A stretch of DNA of 7,613 nucleotides, taken from the NCBI GenBank assembly GCA_013202515.1, contig JABMRN010000230.1, positions 1 to 7,613 on the forward strand, given 5' to 3'. The notes under the pieces are model-generated. The model worked only from the letters and a program-made list of their open reading frames with translations, was not told where the DNA came from and did not search any database. How positions within the stretch are numbered: the first letter of the stretch is position 1; each line of letters begins with the position of its first letter. Positions 5,682 through 7,613 of the stretch are shown here, one piece after another. Both the position numbers and the translations under genes were made by a program. Origin of the DNA: Candidatus Omnitrophota bacterium (lineage in GTDB: Bacteria > Omnitrophota > Gorgyraeia > JABMRN01).

Positions 5682-6986
5682 TTACCTTTCCATTCTTATT
5701 CTCACGCTTTTCTTCTTTATGTAACTGAGTTTATCTATGGCTTTAAGCGCTCTCATCATGGAAGATTCCTTTGCGTCATGTGTAAACATCGCAATAGGAA
5801 CAACTTGATCTTTCTTTCTTTCTTTCTGGGAAACATTTGCAATGCTGATACCGTTTTTTGCCAGAATTGTTGAGACACCAGCAAGCACTCCGGGCCTATC
5901 AATTGCGGATATTCTGATATAATACCGAGACATTAAATCCCCAATCTGACTTATTTTGTTAAGTTCTTCTTTTTTAACCCACAGGTTATCGCTCGCACAC
6001 GCACTCTCAACCCCTAAGGAATTTACCTTTCTTGCTATGTCAACTATATCGCTTAGTACCGAACTAGCCGCGGGCATCCTTCCTGCACCTTTGCCGTATA
6101 ACATTGACTCACCAATCATATCTCCTTTCACAAAAACCGCATTATCCTCATACTTCACATTTGATAGAAGGTGTTTTAAGGGAATAAGTGTAGGGTGAAC
6201 TCTGAGCTGAAGCGAGTTACCGTGCTTTTTTGCTATTGCTAAAAGTTTGACATCATGGCCCCAAGCCCTCGCATACACTATGTCCTGTGCCTCTACTTGT
6301 TTTATGCCTTCAACATAAATATCTTTCAGCTTGATAATACCGCCAAAACAAAGGGTTGCCAAAATCGCAAGCTTGTGAGATGAGTCAATGCCTTCTAAAT
6401 CAACAGTAGGATCTGACTCGGCTATACCCCTCTTTTTAGCTTCAGATAAGGCTTTTTTCAAAGAATAATCATCTTCCGCCATCTTACTCAACACAAAATT
6501 AGAGGTTCCGTTAACTATGCCGTATAACGCTGATATTTTATTGGCGGCAAAACTCTGTTTCAGTGTCTTTATGATTGGGATTGCTCCGCATACACTCGCC
6601 TCAAAACCAACACAACGCCCTTCCTTTAATGCCTTGGTAAATATTTCATTTCCGCACTCAGCTAAGAGCGCCTTGTTAGCAGTTACAACATGTTTTCCGT
6701 TTGCTATGGCTTTTAAAATTATTTCACGGGCCGGATGAACGCCGCCTATCAACTCAACAACTATGTCGATTTCATCGTTATCCAGGACCTCATTTACACT
6801 TTTAGCTTTCTTGGATTTTAATAGCTTGAGAGATTTTACTTTTGTCGCGTCTTTATCGAAAACCTTAAGCAGATTAAGCGAAAAACCGGTCTTGGCCTCA
6901 ATCATCTTTCTTTTTTCAATAAGGGCTTGTACAGCCCCACCACCGACAGTGCCTAGCCCTACTATGCCAATGTTAATATTTTTCAT
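5682..6986 (-). CDS. hom: Homoserine dehydrogenase with C-terminal ACT domain
   Basis: The enzyme reduces L-aspartate 4-semialdehyde to L-homoserine with NAD(P)H, the branch point for threonine and methionine. It has 434 residues, the usual monofunctional length. The Rossmann nucleotide-binding motif GIVGLGTVGGG is at 7-17, TANKALLAE at 102-110, the family signature YGIVNGTSNFVL at 155-166, and AESDPTVDLEGIDSSHKLAIL at about 189-209. The catalytic domain is followed by GKGAGRMPAASSVLSDIVDIAR (298-319) and an ACT domain (about 355-425), which in this family mediates threonine feedback inhibition. An in-frame ATG at 6998 would add four residues. The one at 6986 is preferred because GGAG (6993-6996) sits 6 nt before it, whereas the upstream ATG has only a distant AGGA. 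A tetranucleotide repeat (5809-5827) lies in the ACT region. The gene follows tRNA-Pro by about 60 nt. Confidence 0.95.
   Translation of the reverse strand: MKNINIGIVGLGTVGGGAVQALIEKRKMIEAKTGFSLNLLKVFDKDATKVKSLKLLKSKKAKSVNEVLDNDEIDIVVELIGGVHPAREIILKAIANGKHVVTANKALLAECGNEIFTKALKEGRCVGFEASVCGAIPIIKTLKQSFAANKISALYGIVNGTSNFVLSKMAEDDYSLKKALSEAKKRGIAESDPTVDLEGIDSSHKLAILATLCFGGIIKLKDIYVEGIKQVEAQDIVYARAWGHDVKLLAIAKKHGNSLQLRVHPTLIPLKHLLSNVKYEDNAVFVKGDMIGESMLYGKGAGRMPAASSVLSDIVDIARKVNSLGVESACASDNLWVKKEELNKISQIGDLMSRYYIRISAIDRPGVLAGVSTILAKNGISIANVSQKERKKDQVVPIAMFTHDAKESSMMRALKAIDKLSYIKKKSVRIRMER
5809..5827 (-). repeat. Tetranucleotide AGAA repeat, 4.75 copies, in the hom ACT domain
   Basis: On the coding strand the unit AGAA repeats without interruption over 19 nt and encodes part of QKERKK (387-392). 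The unit is not a multiple of three, so gain or loss of a copy would shift the frame and remove the last ~45 residues (most of the second half of the ACT domain) while leaving the catalytic part intact. Confidence 0.7.
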
Positions 6987-6992
6987 ACTTAT

Positions 6993-6996
6993 CTCC
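6993..6996 (-). promoter_or_regulatory. Shine-Dalgarno sequence deciding the hom start
   Basis: The minus strand reads ATGGAGATAAGTATG. GGAG overlaps the upstream ATG (6998) and lies 6 nt before the ATG at 6986, favouring the shorter product that begins MKNINIGIVG. Confidence 0.6.
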
Positions 6997-7046
6997 ATAA
7001 CTTATGAGCTTCCTACTAACTCTTTGAAGAGGAAGACCAAAGTTGT

Positions 7047-7125
7047 TGGTCGGGGCGCGCGGATTCGAACCGCGGACCTCTTGCACCCCAAGCAAGCGCG
7101 CTAATCCAAGCTGCGCTACGCCCCG
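7047..7125 (-). tRNA. tRNA-Pro (anticodon GGG), CCA encoded
   Basis: The RNA folds fully: acceptor CGGGGCG with CGCCCCG (7 bp), D stem GCGC/GCGC with an 11-nt loop containing GG, anticodon stem CTTGC/GCAAG closing the loop TTGGGGT (anticodon GGG followed by G37), a 5-nt variable loop, and T stem CGCGG/CCGCG with loop TTCGAAT. The discriminator is A and the genomic CCA is at 7049-7047. C1-G72 and the GGG anticodon fit bacterial tRNA-Pro reading CCC/CCU. The 5' end is only 8 nt after the gpsA stop codon and the 3' end is about 60 nt before hom on the same strand, so the tRNA is probably cut from a longer mRNA by RNase P and 3' nucleases. Confidence 0.97.
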
Positions 7126-7133
7126 ATAGAAAT

Positions 7134-7613
7134 CTATTCACTTTTTGGTGCACGAGTCATTAAATCGCGCACGGCTTTTTTAGGATCCTTGTTTTCATAA
7201 AGAACCCTGTAAATCTCCTCTGTTATCGGCATTTCTACTTTATTTCTTTTTGCAAGATGATAGGCGGATTTGGTGGTTGTGTAGCCTTCAACAACCATCT
7301 TTGTCCCTTCTAGTGCATCTTTCAAGCTCTTGCCTTCTCCTATCTCTTCTCCAAAACGTCTATTTCTAGAATGAAAGCTCATGCATGTCGTTGCAAGATC
7401 TCCAATTCCGCTTAATCCGGTGAAAGATTCTTTCCTTGCACCCATCTTAGTGCCTAACCTTATAATTTCAGCAAGCCCTCTTGTCATTATTGTGGCCTTG
7501 GTATTTACGCCAAAACCCATACCATCAGATATACCTGCAGCAATTGCAATAACATTTTTCAGTGCACCTCCAAGTTCCACACCGATTATATCATCCGATG
7601 TGTAAACCCTGAA
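7134..7613 (-). CDS. gpsA: Glycerol-3-phosphate dehydrogenase [NAD(P)+], C-terminal part (runs off the right edge)
   Basis: The enzyme reduces dihydroxyacetone phosphate to sn-glycerol 3-phosphate for phospholipid synthesis. The last 159 residues are visible, about half of a normal ~330-residue protein; the NAD-binding N-terminal domain lies beyond the window. The frame is open to the edge, where it reads FRVYTSDDIIGVELGGALKN, a segment highly typical of GpsA that includes the conserved catalytic-region lysine. It is followed by GMGFGVNTKATIMTRGLAEI, GLSGIGDLATTC and SRNRRFG, all standard substrate-binding elements of the C-terminal helical domain. The C-terminus ends MTRAPKSE. The tRNA-Pro gene begins 8 nt after the stop, with no terminator between. 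Confidence 0.95.
   Translation of the reverse strand, partial: FRVYTSDDIIGVELGGALKNVIAIAAGISDGMGFGVNTKATIMTRGLAEIIRLGTKMGARKESFTGLSGIGDLATTCMSFHSRNRRFGEEIGEGKSLKDALEGTKMVVEGYTTTKSAYHLAKRNKVEMPITEEIYRVLYENKDPKKAVRDLMTRAPKSE

Noticed and set aside
7005..7040. Possible hairpin (CTTCCT/AGGAAG with an inner CTCT-TCAA-AGAG) and a weak promoter-like pair (TTCAAA, 16 nt, CATAAG) between the tRNA and hom
   Set aside because: The stems are short, A/T-rich and lack a U tract, so this is not an intrinsic terminator. The promoter boxes match only 4 of 6 bases each, which is expected by chance.
6763..7104. 113-codon plus-strand open frame crossing the hom start and the tRNA
   Set aside because: It runs antisense through hom and into the tRNA gene; the C-terminal GARIRTADLLHPKQAR is simply the reverse complement of tRNA sequence, a common false call.
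7540..7575. GGAGGTG followed by an ATG inside gpsA
   Set aside because: The ATG is out of frame, and the GGAGGTG is dictated by the conserved LGGAL protein motif, unlike the in-frame lysC site.
1..7613. Mobile elements, CRISPR arrays, phage or toxin-antitoxin genes
   Set aside because: None seen on either strand: every stretch is accounted for by recognised metabolic genes and one tRNA, with no long direct or inverted repeats noticed by eye.

Overview
All protein genes and the one RNA gene in this window lie on the minus strand and read from right to left. In transcription order they are gpsA (3' part), tRNA-Pro(GGG), hom, thrC, an ApgM-type phosphomutase/kinase, cstA, lysC and cimA (5' part). 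Spacing is tight throughout: 8 nt between gpsA and the tRNA, about 60 nt from the tRNA to hom, 8 nt hom-thrC, about 15 nt thrC-apgM, a 4-nt ATGA overlap apgM-cstA, about 20 nt cstA-lysC and 1 nt lysC-cimA. I see no convincing promoter, terminator, attenuator or riboswitch between them, so the simplest reading is one long transcript that enters and leaves the window. The longest stretch without a protein gene is about 150 nt, and the tRNA fills most of it.

The core is an aspartate-to-threonine cassette: aspartate kinase (step 1), homoserine dehydrogenase (step 3) and threonine synthase (last step). The kinase step between Hom and ThrC has no classical GHMP-type ThrB here. Its place is taken by a protein of the ApgM branch of the alkaline phosphatase superfamily, a group long proposed to contain a non-homologous homoserine kinase. 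Aspartate-semialdehyde dehydrogenase (step 2) is not in the window. CimA adds the pyruvate-dependent citramalate entry to isoleucine, so the cluster carries genes for threonine and for a threonine-independent isoleucine route. A 12-13-helix CstA-family transporter sits inside the cassette between the kinase and lysC.

The most striking DNA-level signal is a perfect 10-nt Shine-Dalgarno sequence inside lysC, placed exactly before an in-frame ATG. It would give a separate 165-residue regulatory (beta) subunit made of the two ACT domains, as known for some other aspartokinases.

The organism is a bacterium (Shine-Dalgarno sequences, bacterial tRNA-Pro with C1-G72 and encoded CCA, GpsA). Base composition leans moderately to A+T. 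The hom / ApgM / lysC / cimA association resembles deltaproteobacterial and related uncultured anaerobic lineages such as Omnitrophota-like genomes. That placement is an impression from gene content, not a measured result. I found no mobile element, CRISPR array or prophage gene: this is an ordinary biosynthetic region with a few unusual details.
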